A stretch of DNA of 64,000 bases from Antrihabitans auranticaus (GTDB lineage: Bacteria; Actinomycetota; Actinomycetes; Mycobacteriales; Mycobacteriaceae). Position numbers and translations under genes: made by a program. Where the stretch lies: positions 1 to 64,000 of the forward strand of contig NZ_JAEMNW010000010.1 in assembly GCF_016481275.1 (NCBI RefSeq). The letters run 5' to 3'. Positions 9,276 to 17,384 of the stretch are shown here, piece by piece; position 1 is the first letter of the stretch; the number at the start of each line of letters is the position of its first letter. The notes beneath the pieces are model-generated. The model saw only the letters and a list, made by a program, of their open reading frames with translations. It did not search any database and had not been told where the DNA came from.

Positions 9276-9338
9276 CGCCGAGTGTGCAGTTGTTGACGCG
9301 ACTACTCGATGTTCGCGACAGCAAGTGCACACTCGGCG
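9276..9338. repeat. 63-bp imperfect palindrome between symporter and acs
   Basis: CGCCGAGTGTGCA (9276-9288) pairs perfectly with TGCACACTCGGCG (9326-9338). The inner arms TTGTTGACGCGAC and GTTCGCGACAGCAA continue the pairing with a few mismatches, leaving a short loop around 9302-9310. It could act as a terminator or processing site between the two genes, or be a dispersed palindromic element. No T-tract follows. Confidence 0.75.
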
Positions 9339-9374
9339 AGGCGGGCCCGACCCTCATCAGTCAGAAGGAATCGC

Positions 9375-11318
9375 ATGACCACCAGCACAACAGAGCCCAC
9401 CACCTACTCACCGAGCGCGGAGTTCGTGGCGCAGGCGAATGCGGGCAAGGAATTGTTCGACGCTGCCGACGCCGACCGCGACGCATTCTGGGCCGAACAG
9501 GCCAACCGCCTGCACTGGCACGAACCGTTCACCCAGGTGCTCGACTGGTCCGACGCTCCGGTCGCGAAATGGTTCGTCGGCGGCAAACTCAACGTCGCCT
9601 ACAACTGCGTCGACCGCCACGTCCTCGACGGCCACGGCGACCAGGTCGCGATCCACTGGGAAGGCGAGCCCGGCGACTCCCGCGACCTCACCTACAACGA
9701 TCTCCTCGCCGAGGTCTCCCAGGCCGCGAACACCTTCACCGACCTCGGTCTCGAAGCCGGTGACCGCGTCGCCATCTACATGCCGATGGTCCCCGAAGCC
9801 CTCATCGCGATGCTCGCGTGTGCTCGCCTCGGTCTCACCCACTCAGTCGTTTTCGCCGGGTTCTCCTCGTCGGCGCTACGTTCGCGGATCGACGACGCAC
9901 AGGCCAAATTGGTCGTCACCACCGACGGCCAGTTCCGCAGGGGTAAGCCCGTGTCCTTGAAAACCGCCGTCGACGCGGCCGTGGACGGAGCCGAATCCGT
10001 TCGCAACGTGCTGGTTGTCAAACGCACCGACATCGACGTCGACTGGACGGAAGGTCGCGACCTGTGGTGGCACGACACCGTCGCCAAGGCCTCGCCGGAA
10101 CACGCCTGCACTGCCTTTGATGCCGAGCACCCACTGTTCATCCTCTACACCTCCGGCACCACCGGAAAACCCAAAGGCATCATCCACACCACCGGCGGCT
10201 ACCTCACCCAAACCGCCTACACCCACCACTACGTCTTCGACCACAAACCCGGCAAAGACGTCTACTGGTGCACCGCCGACATCGGCTGGGTCACCGGCCA
10301 CTCCTACATCGTCTACGGACCCCTCGCCAACCGCGCCACCCAAGTCGTCTACGAAGGCACCCCCAACTCCCCCGACGAACACCGCCACTGGAACATCGTC
10401 GAAAAATACAAAGTCTCCATCTACTACACCGCCCCCACCCTCGTGCGCACCTTCATGAAATGGGGACACACCATCCCCGGCGCCCACGACCTGTCCTCGA
10501 TCCGCCTCCTCGGCTCGGTCGGCGAACCGATCAACCCCGAAGCCTGGCGCTGGTACCGCAAATACATCGGCGCCGACACGGCACCGATCGTCGACACCTG
10601 GTGGCAAACGGAAACCGGCGCCATCATGATGTCCCCGCTGCCCGGAGTGACCGCGACCAAACCCGGCGCAGCCATGGGACCTCTACCCGGCATCAGCGCC
10701 AAAGTCGTCGACGAAAACGGCACAGACGTCGTGCTGGGTGAAAAGGAGGCCAACGGCTACCTCGTGCTCGACAAACCCTGGCCTGCTATGTTGCGCGGCA
10801 TCTGGGGCGACATGGACCGCTACCGCGAAACCTACTGGGAGCGTTACGCCGAGCAGGGCTGGTACTTCGCCGGCGATGGTGCTCGGATCGACGAGGACAA
10901 CGCGCTGTGGGTTCTCGGCCGTGTCGACGACGTCATGAACATATCCGGACACCGGATCTCCACCGCCGAAGTCGAGTCCGCACTGGTCGGCCACAGTGGT
11001 GTCGCCGAAGCAGCGGTTGTCGGCGCGACCGACGACACGACCGGTCAGGCGATCGTCGCCTTCGTCATCATGAAGGGCAGCGCAACCACAACCGGCGACG
11101 AACTGGTCGCCGAACTCAAAGCCGAGGTATCGCGCGAGATCAGCCCGATCGCAAAGCCACGCGAGATCCACGTCGTCCCCGAGCTCCCGAAGACCCGCAG
11201 TGGCAAGATCATGCGTCGATTGCTGCGTGACATCGCCGAAGGCCGCGATCTCGGCGACACCTCGACTCTCGTCGATCCGAAGGTGTTCGAGGACATCGCG
11301 GGACCGAAGCGGAAGTAG
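9375..11318 (+). CDS. acsA: Acetyl-CoA synthetase
   Basis: AMP-forming acetate:CoA ligase of 647 residues, the usual length. It converts acetate, ATP and CoA to acetyl-CoA. Visible are the P-loop-like YTSGTTGKPKGIIHTTGGYL, the substrate region DVYWCTADIGWVTGHSY, the adenylate motif DTWWQTETGA, the hinge GRVDDVMNISGHR and the C-terminal TRSGKIMRRLLR, whose lysine is the regulatory acetylation and catalytic residue in this family. The ATG at 9375 has AGAAGGA 6 nt upstream; earlier in-frame codons fall in the palindrome. Roughly 10150-10620 uses almost only C in third positions, more strongly than the rest of the gene. It completes the uptake-activation pathway of the upstream symporters. Confidence 0.96.
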   Translation: MTTSTTEPTTYSPSAEFVAQANAGKELFDAADADRDAFWAEQANRLHWHEPFTQVLDWSDAPVAKWFVGGKLNVAYNCVDRHVLDGHGDQVAIHWEGEPGDSRDLTYNDLLAEVSQAANTFTDLGLEAGDRVAIYMPMVPEALIAMLACARLGLTHSVVFAGFSSSALRSRIDDAQAKLVVTTDGQFRRGKPVSLKTAVDAAVDGAESVRNVLVVKRTDIDVDWTEGRDLWWHDTVAKASPEHACTAFDAEHPLFILYTSGTTGKPKGIIHTTGGYLTQTAYTHHYVFDHKPGKDVYWCTADIGWVTGHSYIVYGPLANRATQVVYEGTPNSPDEHRHWNIVEKYKVSIYYTAPTLVRTFMKWGHTIPGAHDLSSIRLLGSVGEPINPEAWRWYRKYIGADTAPIVDTWWQTETGAIMMSPLPGVTATKPGAAMGPLPGISAKVVDENGTDVVLGEKEANGYLVLDKPWPAMLRGIWGDMDRYRETYWERYAEQGWYFAGDGARIDEDNALWVLGRVDDVMNISGHRISTAEVESALVGHSGVAEAAVVGATDDTTGQAIVAFVIMKGSATTTGDELVAELKAEVSREISPIAKPREIHVVPELPKTRSGKIMRRLLRDIAEGRDLGDTSTLVDPKVFEDIAGPKRK

Positions 11319-11331
11319 GCGCCCGGAGGAG

Positions 11332-12183
11332 TTACTGGAAGGCCTCGGCGTGGTCGAGTGCCCACTGATGGACCGATCTCGGGGCTTTGCCAGTGACCTG
11401 CTCGACGGTGTTCGTGACCAACTGTGGGACGAACACCGTCGAACTGTCGAACAACGCCTCGACGAGTTCCTCCGGGTGCCCGGCCGCTAAAGCGTCCGAC
11501 CGCGCTGCTTCGCGTGAGATCTCTTCGTAGCGAACCTCTTTGCCGAGAGCTTCGCCGATGATGTTCACCTGTTCGACTGTCGTGAGTGCGGCGGGTCCAC
11601 TCAATTCCAGACGCTTGCCGACGAGGTCGTTGCCCAGCAGTGCACGAACGGCGACCGCGGCGATGTCGGTTTCGTGGATCAGCGTCCTGGCCTCGGCAGC
11701 ACCCGGTGCGCGGACGAGTCCTTCGCGCAACTGGTCCGCCCACGCGAGGTTGTTGTTCGCAAAGCTGTACGGCCGGAGGACGACCCAGTCCAATCCGGTG
11801 GCGAGCACTGCCCGTTCGACGGCTGCGTGCATGCGGTGGATCGGGCTGATCTGCTCTTCGCGTTCGAGATCGACGCCGGCCGCAGAGAGATAGACAACGC
11901 GACTAGCGCTCTGCCGGATCACTTCGAGCACTCGGGTCGCGGTGCCGGCGCCGAGGAACGGCCACATCAAGAACACAGCGTCGACGTCACGGCACGGCTC
12001 CTGCAGGGTGGTGGGATCGGACAGGTCGCCGCGAGCCACTTCAACGCCGCGCGGAAACTTTGCCCAGCCCGCAGCGCGGACGAGCGCACGAACATCTGCG
12101 CCTGCCTCCGCGAGTTGCTTCACGACTTCTCTGCCGACATGTCCAGTCGCGCCGATTACGAGGATCTTCCGTTGGGGTGCCAT
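11332..12183 (-). CDS. NmrA-like NAD(P)-binding protein
   Basis: 283 residues, atypical SDR of the NmrA/HSCARG type. The dinucleotide-binding motif is ILVIGATGHVGREVV at about residues 7-21; YLSAAGVD, LDWVVLRPYSFANN and a C-terminal substrate lobe follow. The YxxxK catalytic pair of classical SDRs is not evident, as usual for NmrA relatives, which act as redox sensors or quinone reductases. It converges on acs with only 13 bp between stops and diverges from the small gene at 12381. Substrate unknown. Confidence 0.85.
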   Translation of the reverse strand: MAPQRKILVIGATGHVGREVVKQLAEAGADVRALVRAAGWAKFPRGVEVARGDLSDPTTLQEPCRDVDAVFLMWPFLGAGTATRVLEVIRQSASRVVYLSAAGVDLEREEQISPIHRMHAAVERAVLATGLDWVVLRPYSFANNNLAWADQLREGLVRAPGAAEARTLIHETDIAAVAVRALLGNDLVGKRLELSGPAALTTVEQVNIIGEALGKEVRYEEISREAARSDALAAGHPEELVEALFDSSTVFVPQLVTNTVEQVTGKAPRSVHQWALDHAEAFQ

Positions 12184-12380
12184 CAGGCGGCCTTCCGATT
12201 TCTTGTTGGACGAATCTTGATCCGGTTACATGACCATCGTCCGACCTCGAGCGAATTCGAGGTCAAGCCAATCGTGCGCATTCGGAGCCCGGGACCGACA
12301 TTTTGCATTGGTACAGAACGGCTTTGAAATCCCTGCACGATCTTACCGCGAATAGGCGTACGGTCGAGCCTGGGGAACAA

Positions 12381-12620
12381 ATGGAACGGACGTACAAAAT
12401 AATGCGCAAAAATCATCGGGCTGCCACGGATACCGCTCCCGAACAGGAAGCGGTCACGTTCGTCGACCCGTACGCGCCGGACGCCCGGACATGCGTAATT
12501 TTGCCCGGTTCGAACGGAACCGTTTCGGGCACCGCGGTCAACGACTGGATCGACGCATACGGTAATTCGGTCGATCCCGCAACCGGGAAACCACCTTTGC
12601 GGGCGACATCCAGGCTCTGA
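12381..12620 (+). CDS. Small hypothetical protein
   Basis: 79 residues, no recognised domain. The C-terminal half (AVTFVDPYAPDARTCVILPG, SVDPATGKPP) has the composition of a real protein, and a strong hairpin with a T-rich tail follows 20 nt after its stop. GGGGAA lies 4 nt before the ATG at 12381; an in-frame ATG at 12402 is an alternative. The first 40 nt are less GC-rich than the surroundings. No function is assigned. Confidence 0.5.
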   Translation: MERTYKIMRKNHRAATDTAPEQEAVTFVDPYAPDARTCVILPGSNGTVSGTAVNDWIDAYGNSVDPATGKPPLRATSRL

Positions 12621-12640
12621 CACCACCGAAGTTCGACGCA

Positions 12641-12666
12641 GGCGGCCGGGTTTCGACCCGGTCGCC
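12641..12666 (+). terminator. Rho-independent terminator-like hairpin
   Basis: GGCGGCCGGGT-TTCG-ACCCGGTCGCC forms an 11-bp stem with one mismatch and a TTCG tetraloop, followed by TTCGTTT. It sits between the convergent ends of the small gene at 12620 and the TetR gene at 12686, so it may serve both. Confidence 0.7.
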
Positions 12667-12685
12667 TTCGTTTCGCCACGACTCG

Positions 12686-13393
12686 TCATGCGGGCCCACT
12701 GGGTCGCGGCAATGTTGCGGTGAGCCCGGTCAGCAAAATATCGAGACCGCGTTCCAATTCGGCAGCGCCGTCGTATGCCGCAAACGCCGACGCGAGGCTG
12801 CGCACCAACGGAAACTCGTTGATCGGCAGTCGGTGCAATCCGAGCCGCAGCAGGTCGTCGGTTTCTTCTGGACGTTCGACGAACTCTTGCAGCTCGTTGA
12901 GCACGTGGCCGTAGAGGAATCCGAGTAGCGCGCGATAGACATGCAGGGCGTCGGACCCGGTGAAACCTGCCCGGGTGAGCAGCATGAGCACCGCTTCCAG
13001 CGGCCGGAGTGTTCCCAGTGGGCGCAGCCCCAGCGGCGTCGACAACGGTCGAGTGACCAACAGCGGAACGACGTTGGGATGAACAAGGGCAAGGCGGCGA
13101 AAATCCCTTGCGACCATACGTAACTGCCCTGACCAGTCCCGGTCCGTGGAGTCGACCGACAACTGCGCGAGAACCAGCTCGGCAACACCGTCCAGAAGCG
13201 CGGCCTTGCTCGGGACCTGCCGGTAGAGGACCATCGGATCTCGGCCGAGCGCCTGCCCTAGGCGGCGCATCGACAGGCCGTCGACTCCGTCACGGTCGAT
13301 GAGTTCCAACGCTTTCGCCAAAATCGCATCACGAGTGACCCCGCCGGACTCGTTCGGCGCGTCGATTCCACTCTTTCCAGGCGGTTCGACCAT
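12686..13393 (-). CDS. TetR-family regulator (TetR_C type)
   Basis: 235 residues. The N-terminal helix-turn-helix is at about 20-65 (ILAKALELIDRDGVDGLSMRRLGQALGRDPMVLYRQVPSK), and the C-terminal region matches the class that includes the classical tetracycline repressor. The gene faces a small membrane gene at 13647 across a 253-nt intergenic region that contains a perfect inverted repeat (13431-13444), a plausible autoregulatory operator. Ligand and targets cannot be read from sequence. Confidence 0.88.
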   Translation of the reverse strand: MVEPPGKSGIDAPNESGGVTRDAILAKALELIDRDGVDGLSMRRLGQALGRDPMVLYRQVPSKAALLDGVAELVLAQLSVDSTDRDWSGQLRMVARDFRRLALVHPNVVPLLVTRPLSTPLGLRPLGTLRPLEAVLMLLTRAGFTGSDALHVYRALLGFLYGHVLNELQEFVERPEETDDLLRLGLHRLPINEFPLVRSLASAFAAYDGAAELERGLDILLTGLTATLPRPSGPA

Positions 13394-13430
13394 TCAGCAC
13401 ACCCTCCGTCGAACTATTGCTCTATCTGCA

Positions 13431-13461
13431 GTGTAGACCTACACCGTTGACAGACAGTGTA
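13431..13461. promoter_or_regulatory. Candidate TetR operator and promoter
   Basis: GTGTAG-AC-CTACAC (13431-13444) is a perfect inverted repeat, 37 nt upstream of the TetR start. A further half-site AGTGTA lies at 13456-13461. TTGACA at 13447-13452 is a good -35 element for the plus strand and lies between the two, so a bound repressor would block it. Confidence 0.5.
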
Positions 13462-13646
13462 TATTGAAGTTAGCTTCATCGAATCTGTTGCGTTCCAAAG
13501 GTTGTCACCCTCGCCACGGCCGGGCTGACTGGCCACCACTGTGCGTCAGGCTCGGTGACCGGACCGAGGTTTCTCGGCCGGTCGGTAAGAACATGACGGT
13601 TGCTCGAGAGAAATCCCGACAGCCGCTGGATGCATGGGTGTGTGAA

Positions 13647-13847
13647 ATGCGAATTGCAACGGTCCTACTACTCGTCTGGCTGCTCATCGGAGCGATCGCT
13701 TGCGGCCAACGCGACTACTTTTCGAACGCTTCGGAGAACTGCGCCGATTTCGGAACCATCGCGTTGACGGTCATTGCCGGCCCTTTGAACTACATCGGCG
13801 CCAATCCACAAGTTACGGATTGCGAATTGCCCCAACCCAGCCCCTGA
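13647..13847 (+). CDS. Small single-helix membrane or exported protein
   Basis: 66 residues. One hydrophobic N-terminal helix (MRIATVLLLVWLLIGAIACG) is followed by a conserved-looking short domain (TIALTVIAGPLNYIGANPQV, DCELPQP). Small proteins of this shape, with the GPLNYIG block, recur in mycobacteria and rhodococci but their role is unknown. The ATG at 13647 is chosen because it begins the hydrophobic helix; longer forms would bury it. The Cys at residue 19 is not in a clear lipobox. Confidence 0.75.
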   Translation: MRIATVLLLVWLLIGAIACGQRDYFSNASENCADFGTIALTVIAGPLNYIGANPQVTDCELPQPSP

Positions 13848-13892
13848 GCCGAATTCCATGCGCTACCAATCCAATCGAATGTGAAGACACAC

Positions 13893-14255
13893 ATGGGAAC
13901 GTATCTCAACTCGCCCGGTCTGCCGTTCATCTTGCACTTTCCCGGCAACGAACCGCCCGAGGTCGCCGCAGCGACGCAGGACTGGATTTCGCGCGGACAG
14001 ATCTTCACGGTCACTGTGCGCGACGATTCAAGCCCGACAGACAACCGGTATCTACTGATCAACTTCGGCGCCGTCACCTGCGTGACCGTTCATGACCAGG
14101 ACATGTTCGACGGACTGCCTGACGAGTCCGGGGTGACGACTTACACCGCGACCTTGACGGAAGACGGCGGCCTCACGATCGACGCGCGGTCCCTTGTCGC
14201 ATACGCGCGGCTCCCCCAAGGCAATGGCCGACATCGAACCCAACACAACGACTGA
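13893..14255 (+). CDS. Hypothetical protein
   Basis: 120 residues, not recognised. The sequence looks like a small beta-rich domain (IFTVTVRDD, RYLLINFGAVTCVTVHDQDMF, TYTATLTEDGGLTIDARSLV) without signal peptide or membrane helix. An alternative GTG start at 13881 adds four residues. The desaturase gene starts 23 nt downstream on the same strand, so they may be cotranscribed. Confidence 0.6.
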   Translation: MGTYLNSPGLPFILHFPGNEPPEVAAATQDWISRGQIFTVTVRDDSSPTDNRYLLINFGAVTCVTVHDQDMFDGLPDESGVTTYTATLTEDGGLTIDARSLVAYARLPQGNGRHRTQHND

Positions 14256-14278
14256 CAGCACAACCACCGGAGAACGCG

Positions 14279-15505
14279 ATGGCAATCACCGAAGTCGCAG
14301 AGTATGCGCACCTGACTCGCGCGGACATCGAGGCACTGGGCGGTGAGCTCGACGCAATCCGGCGCGACGTCGAGGAGTCGCTGGGCCAGCGCGACGCAAA
14401 CTACATCTATCGGACCATCGCCCTGCAGCGGATTCTCGACGGCGCGTCACGTGCCCTGATTCTGACCGCCAAGCACAGGACAGGATGGTTACTCGGTACT
14501 GCGGCACTCGCGACCGCCAAAAGCATCGAGAACATGGAACTCGGCCACAACATCTGCCACGGTCAGTGGAATTGGATGAACGATCCGGAAGTCCACTCCA
14601 ACACATGGGAGTGGGATATGGCGGGCCTGTCGTCGCAGTGGCGCTACTCCCACAACTATCGCCACCATGTGTTCACGAACGTTCTCGGCATGGACGAAGA
14701 CATCGGTTTCGGCGTCATCCGGATGACGCGTGACCAGCAGTGGCAGCCCAGCCATCTCGCGCAACCGCTGCGAAACCTGTTGCTGGCAGCCACCTTCGAG
14801 TGGGGCATCGCTCTGCAAGGTTTGTACTCCGCGCAGAAACGGGATTCCGGCGCGGACAAGTCTGGGCAGACGAAAAGCTTCATCCGCAAGATCGGTCGAC
14901 AGGTCGGCAAGGACTACGTCGTCTTTCCGGCGCTGAGCGGCCGACGGTGGCGGCGGACACTCGGCGCAAACGCGACCGCGAACCTACTGCGAAACCTCTG
15001 GGCGTACGTCGTCATATTCTGCGGACACTTCCCGGACGGCGCCGAAAAATTCACCACGGCCGCGCTCGAACAGGAAACGCGCGACGAATGGTATTTGCGA
15101 CAAATGCTCGGGACCGCGAACTTCGACGCCGGCCGACTGCTCGCCTTCATGAGCGGAAACCTGTGCTACCAGATCGAGCATCATCTCTTTCCGGATTTGC
15201 CGAGCAATCGGTACGCGCAGATAGCTGTTCGCGTACGCGCACTGTGCGACAAGTACGACCTGCCGTACACGACCGGTTCGCTTCCGCACCAGTACATGCT
15301 CACCTTGCGAACCATTTTCAAGCTCGCGCTCCCCGATAGTTTCTTGACCGCGACCTCGGACGATGCTCCCGAAACGGCCTCCGAACTGAAGTTCCGCACC
15401 GACCGGCCCGATCCGCCGCGTTCGGCCCCTTCTGGCCAGGGAACGCGGCGCGGCCTACGCACGGCGATCAGCGATATGTCCTTGCGAAAATCGAACATTC
15501 GCTGA
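14279..15505 (+). CDS. Membrane fatty-acid desaturase
   Basis: 408-residue acyl-lipid or acyl-CoA desaturase. All three diiron histidine boxes are present: HNICH (in ELGHNICHGQW, about residue 92), HNYRHH (about 127) and QIEHH (in CYQIEHHLFPDLP, about 300). Hydrophobic segments precede the first box and follow the second. Mycobacterial DesA3-type desaturases of this family introduce double bonds with an oxidoreductase partner, but no such reductase is adjacent here. GGAG lies 8 nt before the ATG. The C-terminal 60 residues are low-complexity and hydrophilic. Confidence 0.92.
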   Translation: MAITEVAEYAHLTRADIEALGGELDAIRRDVEESLGQRDANYIYRTIALQRILDGASRALILTAKHRTGWLLGTAALATAKSIENMELGHNICHGQWNWMNDPEVHSNTWEWDMAGLSSQWRYSHNYRHHVFTNVLGMDEDIGFGVIRMTRDQQWQPSHLAQPLRNLLLAATFEWGIALQGLYSAQKRDSGADKSGQTKSFIRKIGRQVGKDYVVFPALSGRRWRRTLGANATANLLRNLWAYVVIFCGHFPDGAEKFTTAALEQETRDEWYLRQMLGTANFDAGRLLAFMSGNLCYQIEHHLFPDLPSNRYAQIAVRVRALCDKYDLPYTTGSLPHQYMLTLRTIFKLALPDSFLTATSDDAPETASELKFRTDRPDPPRSAPSGQGTRRGLRTAISDMSLRKSNIR

Positions 15506-15632
15506 TTCAGCGATTCGCGCAGGTGTGAACGACCCACACCTATGGGGCCTGTTTGGGTGCGGGCGGGTCTCGGATGATTGGTGGACAACGCCACCGCTAC
15601 CGAACGTGGCAACGTCACCGGGGATCCGAACA

Positions 15633-15917
15633 ATGAACTTCGCTTTCGAGGTCGGTCACGGCCGCGCCCATCGCATCGACTTCTCGCACAATCTCGCGCT
15701 CGAATTCGTGTCGATTCTCGTCGACGGAGTCCCTCGCGTATTCGAGTACTGCAACCAATGGTCCCGGCTGGGCTCGTACTCGTTCGAGGCCGGTCGCCAT
15801 GTCGTGCAGATCGACAGGGACCGCGGCGGTTGGTGGTTGGTAACCAACTCTGTGTTTGCGAAGCTGAAGTACCGGGTCTACGTCGACGGCGAGTTCGTCC
15901 ACGAATACACCAGCTGA
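15633..15917 (+). CDS. Hypothetical protein
   Basis: 94 residues, no recognised domain. Aromatic and beta-rich (FAFEVGHGRAHRIDFSHNL, LVDGVPRVFEY, HVVQIDRDRGGWWLV, YRVYVDGEFVHEY), suggesting a compact beta sandwich; no signal or helix. I chose the ATG at 15633 because the preceding codons are not protein-like. A hairpin CTGACCG-TCTG-CGGTCAG follows the stop. Confidence 0.6.
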   Translation: MNFAFEVGHGRAHRIDFSHNLALEFVSILVDGVPRVFEYCNQWSRLGSYSFEAGRHVVQIDRDRGGWWLVTNSVFAKLKYRVYVDGEFVHEYTS

Positions 15918-15931
15918 CCGTCTGCGGTCAG
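15914..15931 (+). terminator. Hairpin after the small gene
   Basis: CTGACCG (15914-15920), loop TCTG, CGGTCAG (15925-15931), followed by GTGTGCTTC. The stem overlaps the stop codon. It is a plausible weak terminator, but lacks a T-run. Confidence 0.4.
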
Positions 15932-16061
15932 GTGTGCTTCTTCGCGATCATGGCCCGGTCCGCGTTGCGCAGGCCTTTGTCGACGCGTCACGAGCAACGG
16001 TGTCGACTGGTCGCGCACGATCATAGGCACCGAACGGCGTGCGCGGCAGCGGTAATTCCGA

Positions 16062-16427
16062 TCAGTTCCAGCCCGCTGCAACCAGCACGTTCAGGATCGC
16101 CAGTCCACCCGCCGCGTGCGTGAGCGCGGGCACCAGTTCGCCACGCTTCGCCTTGCCGCGGCCGATCTCGGCCGTCGCCGCAACAGCGAGTCCCACAACG
16201 AGTTTGACAGCGATCTTGGCGTGGTCCGGATCCTTGCCGAGCGAATCCACCGACTCGGCGAGGCCGACCAAGATCAGACCGGTCACGATCTGGGCGCGGG
16301 CACCCCAGACCATAACCTCGGACACCCGCGGTTCGCCGCCACCGAAGTAGACCGACGCGTAACCGCCGACTATTGCCGCCATACCGAGGAGATGTGCAAT
16401 GACGAAAACGTCGTAGACGATGTCCAT
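16062..16427 (-). CDS. Four-helix integral membrane protein downstream of the CBB operon
   Basis: 121 residues with about four hydrophobic segments (VYDVFVIAHLLGMAAIVGGYASVYF, VWGARAQIVTGLILVGLAE, IAVKLVVGLAVAATAEIG, GGLAILNVLVAAGWN). Similar small membrane proteins are common in actinobacteria, without known function. It begins 28 nt after the phosphoribulokinase stop on the same strand, so it could be the last gene of the CBB transcript. Confidence 0.75.
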   Translation of the reverse strand: MDIVYDVFVIAHLLGMAAIVGGYASVYFGGGEPRVSEVMVWGARAQIVTGLILVGLAESVDSLGKDPDHAKIAVKLVVGLAVAATAEIGRGKAKRGELVPALTHAAGGLAILNVLVAAGWN

Positions 16428-16455
16428 CTACGCAGCGTAGTACTACAGCCGTGAG

Positions 16456-17337
16456 TTACCTGGTGCGGCGCGGCCGCTTGTCCATGAGACGCAGGATCAA
16501 CGGGGTGAAAATCAGCTGCATGGCAAGTTCCATCTTGCCGCCGGGAACCACGATGCTGTTCGCTCGCGACATGAACGAGTCGTGCAGCATCGACAGCAGG
16601 TACGGAAAATCGATCCCTTTGGGGTCGGAGAACTTGATGATGACGAAGCTCTCATCGGCCGTCGGAATCGTCCGCGCGGCAAAAGGATTCGACGTATCCA
16701 CAGTGGGGACGCGCTGAAAATTGATGTACGTGCGGGAGAACTGCGGACAGATGTAGGTGACGTAATCCGGCATCCGTCGCAGGATCGTGTCGATGATCGC
16801 CTCGTCGGAGTAGCCGCGTGTCGTCTTGTCGCGATGAACCTTCTGGATCCATTCGAGGTTGACGATCGGAACGACCCCGACGATGAGGTCGGCGTGCGCG
16901 GCAATGTTCACGTTCTGCGTGACCGCGGCACCGTGCAAGCCCTCGTAGTAGAGGAGGTCCGTGCCGGGAGCGAGGTCCTCCCAGGGTGTGAAGGTCCCCG
17001 GCCTCTGCCCGTACGGCTTCGCTTCGTCGTCGTCGTGGAGGTACTTGCGAACCTGACCTGTCCCCGCCTTGCCGTAGTCGCGGAACAGCGACTCGAGCTC
17101 CTTCAGCAGGTTCGCCTCCTCCCCGAAATGCGACAGCGTGTTCTCGCTGCCGTCGTCGGGCTCGGCGGCCATCGCGAGCTTCATCTGCTCCCGGTCGAAT
17201 CGGTGAAACGAGTCGCCCTCGACGATCGCGGGCGTGATTCCCTCACGCCGAAAGATGTGCTGGAACGTCTTCGTCACCGAAGTCGTACCGGCGCCGGACG
17301 AACCAGTTATCGCAACAACCGGATGCTTGACGGAGAT
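16456..17337 (-). CDS. cbbP: Phosphoribulokinase (apparent ATC start)
   Basis: Converts ribulose 5-phosphate and ATP to ribulose 1,5-bisphosphate, the RuBisCO substrate. About 293 residues, the length of bacterial octameric phosphoribulokinase. The Walker A variant GSSGAGTTS is at residues 12-20; the catalytic region EGDSFHRFDR, the block FYYEGLHG-like LLYYEGLHGAAV and IQKVHRDKTTRGYS follow. Relatives start Met-Ser-x-Lys-His-Pro; here that Met position is ATC (17335-17337), 2-4 nt after GGAGGAG, and no ATG, GTG or TTG lies between it and the bisphosphatase stop at 17385. The longer open frame upstream runs inside the bisphosphatase gene in another frame and is not coding. Confidence 0.93.
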   Translation of the reverse strand: MSVKHPVVAITGSSGAGTTSVTKTFQHIFRREGITPAIVEGDSFHRFDREQMKLAMAAEPDDGSENTLSHFGEEANLLKELESLFRDYGKAGTGQVRKYLHDDDEAKPYGQRPGTFTPWEDLAPGTDLLYYEGLHGAAVTQNVNIAAHADLIVGVVPIVNLEWIQKVHRDKTTRGYSDEAIIDTILRRMPDYVTYICPQFSRTYINFQRVPTVDTSNPFAARTIPTADESFVIIKFSDPKGIDFPYLLSMLHDSFMSRANSIVVPGGKMELAMQLIFTPLILRLMDKRPRRTR

Positions 17338-17384
17338 GGCTCCTCCTCGGACTGGAATGGACGGCGGGCTGCTGCTTCGCCCGA

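Noticed and set aside
10150-10620. Foreign-DNA patch in acetyl-CoA synthetase, suggested by extreme C-ending codons
   Set aside because: The protein sequence is continuous and typical; codon choice alone is weak evidence and could reflect selection for high expression.
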